Assembly (NCBI GenBank): GCA_012519465.1
Contig: JAAYQD010000377.1
Coordinates: forward strand, 1 to 5,880
Direction: 5' to 3'
DNA length: 5,880 bases
From: Candidatus Cloacimonadota bacterium
GTDB lineage: Bacteria; Cloacimonadota; Cloacimonadia; Cloacimonadales; Cloacimonadaceae
A program made the position numbers and the translations under genes. Each line of letters begins with the position of its first letter. Positions within the stretch are counted from its first letter, which is position 1. Of the stretch, positions 5,880 to 5,880 are shown one piece after another. Below the pieces are notes generated by a model. That model searched no databases. It saw only the letters and a list, made by a program, of their open reading frames with translations, and had not been told where the DNA came from.

Positions 5880-5880
5880 A

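Overview
The window is a compact bacterial stretch of roughly 50% GC, almost entirely coding. It has five plus-strand genes, then one 151-bp convergent gap, then two minus-strand genes. It is probably chromosomal: there are housekeeping-type genes (a SPOUT RNA methyltransferase and a HAD phosphatase), ABC transport genes, no mobile-element genes, and even codon use. The membrane fusion protein plus auxiliary ABC proteins suggest a Gram-negative, diderm organism. A gliding-type ABC set (GldA/GldF/GldG-like) followed by a DUF4340 protein is known from Bacteroidota, Cloacimonadota and other FCB-group lineages, spirochaetes and some Deltaproteobacteria-like groups. I lean towards an FCB-type candidate phylum such as Cloacimonadota, but that is inference.

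Plus strand. Bases 2-487 hold the C-terminal part of a periplasmic adaptor (HlyD/RND-type membrane fusion protein). After 39 bp comes a four-gene unit: an ABC ATPase with a long acidic tail (527-1591), an ABC-2 permease (1588-2310), a GldG-like membrane-anchored auxiliary protein (2311-3876) and a DUF4340 membrane-anchored protein (3873-4796). The junctions are ATGA overlap, zero-gap TAA/ATG, and ATGA overlap, so the four products are probably translationally coupled and made as one complex. The likely picture is an ATPase/permease core in the inner membrane with two large extracytoplasmic proteins around it. The substrate is unknown. The adaptor gene just upstream may contribute an envelope-spanning part, or may belong to a separate efflux system further upstream.

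Convergent gap, 4797-4947. This is the only non-coding stretch of any length. It holds a striking 11-bp-phased repeat, CCCTTGT three times and then the reverse-complement form twice, which folds into a hairpin of about 48 nt. An 11-bp inverted repeat brackets it. There is no U tract, so it is not a textbook intrinsic terminator.

Minus strand. A TrmH/SpoU-family 2'-O-ribose RNA methyltransferase (start at 5742, end at 4948) is preceded by the last 46 codons of a HAD-type phosphatase resembling GmhB (5879-5739). Their ATGA overlap settles the methyltransferase start and makes them an operon.
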